Source of the DNA: Apoda limacodes
Taxonomy: Eukaryota > Arthropoda > Insecta > Lepidoptera > Limacodidae
Direction: 5' to 3'
NCBI GenBank assembly: GCA_946406115.1
Contig: OX291562.1
Location: 9,206,001 to 9,270,000 of the forward strand
Length of the DNA stretch: 64,000 nucleotides
A model generated the notes under the pieces. It had not been told where the DNA came from, made no database searches, and saw nothing but the letters and a program-made list of their open reading frames with translations. Position numbers and translations under genes: made by a program. Positions 63,943 through 64,000 of the stretch are shown here, piece by piece (position 1 is the stretch's first letter; each line of letters opens with the position of its first letter).

Positions 63943-64000
63943 CTATGCTGTTGGCTGATGCAGCCATTACTGCTCCACCGGACTTTTGGGGCGAGACTCT
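63943..64000 (+). repeat. Dispersed repeat E, copy 3, cut by window end
   Basis: GCTGTTGGCTGATGCAGCCA followed by TTACTGCTCCACCGGACTTT and TGGGGCGAGACTCT matches the start of copies at 33785 and 60300. It runs off the window. Confidence 0.85.

Overview
The window is AT-rich eukaryotic DNA with no operons, ribosome-binding sites or dense long ORFs. Several repeats are ones I recognise from moths and butterflies: tRNA-derived SINEs whose tail reads GGTGAAGG..AACATCGTGAGG, a LINE tail ending in repeated GACTTT, a LINE tail reading CCACCTTAGTGGTAT, the interspersed repeat with TTTAAGCGTGAAGAGGTAAC, and the repeat with GGGTTCCGTA near one end and TACGGAACCC near the other. I therefore read this as a lepidopteran intergenic or intronic region, essentially a repeat landscape. 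I found no host protein-coding gene, rRNA gene or functional tRNA gene that I can defend. Most short ORFs are chance frames or pieces of transposons.

Layout. 1-8 kb: a LINE 3' tail relic, a tRNA-derived SINE, local tandem duplications, a reverse-transcriptase fragment, a duplicated 139-bp repeat and a SINE with a 16-bp target-site duplication. 8.7-11.7 kb: two roughly 1-kb inverted arms around a 1-kb spacer. 12-20.4 kb: interspersed repeats, a 5S-rRNA-derived SINE, a repeat family shared with 38 kb, and an R1-like LINE fragment nested inside another repeat and bracketed by oppositely oriented ~24-bp minisatellites. 20-28 kb: diffuse relics, an RTE-like LINE C-terminus and two imperfect hairpins.

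28.1-33.7 kb holds the best-defined unit: a complete, recently inserted BEL/Pao-type LTR retrotransposon. Its two ~540-bp LTRs are nearly identical, the 5-bp target duplication is AAATG, and the primer-binding site matches the tRNA-Gln 3' end. It has an open Gag frame with zinc knuckles but only a broken integrase remnant; protease, reverse transcriptase and RNase H are missing. It looks like a non-autonomous derivative mobilised in trans.

34-47 kb: a perfect 42-bp-stem hairpin, a 120-bp tandem array, an RTE reverse-transcriptase fragment, and a 2-3 kb tandem segmental duplication that includes an (AT)n tract between perfect 43-bp inverted arms. 47-52 kb: a decayed mariner inside a 25-bp minisatellite, an RTE fragment, and a 5'-truncated LINE with a clean C-terminal reverse-transcriptase frame. 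52-64 kb: a small MITE family, foldbacks, a second mariner split by a LINE tail, and a TIR transposon with a TTA target duplication that carries two further inverted-terminal elements. The edge of another repeat runs off the right end.

The elements do not form a pathway. They record repeated insertion, nesting and local duplication. Boundaries and identities were judged by eye and are approximate unless given as exact terminal repeats.
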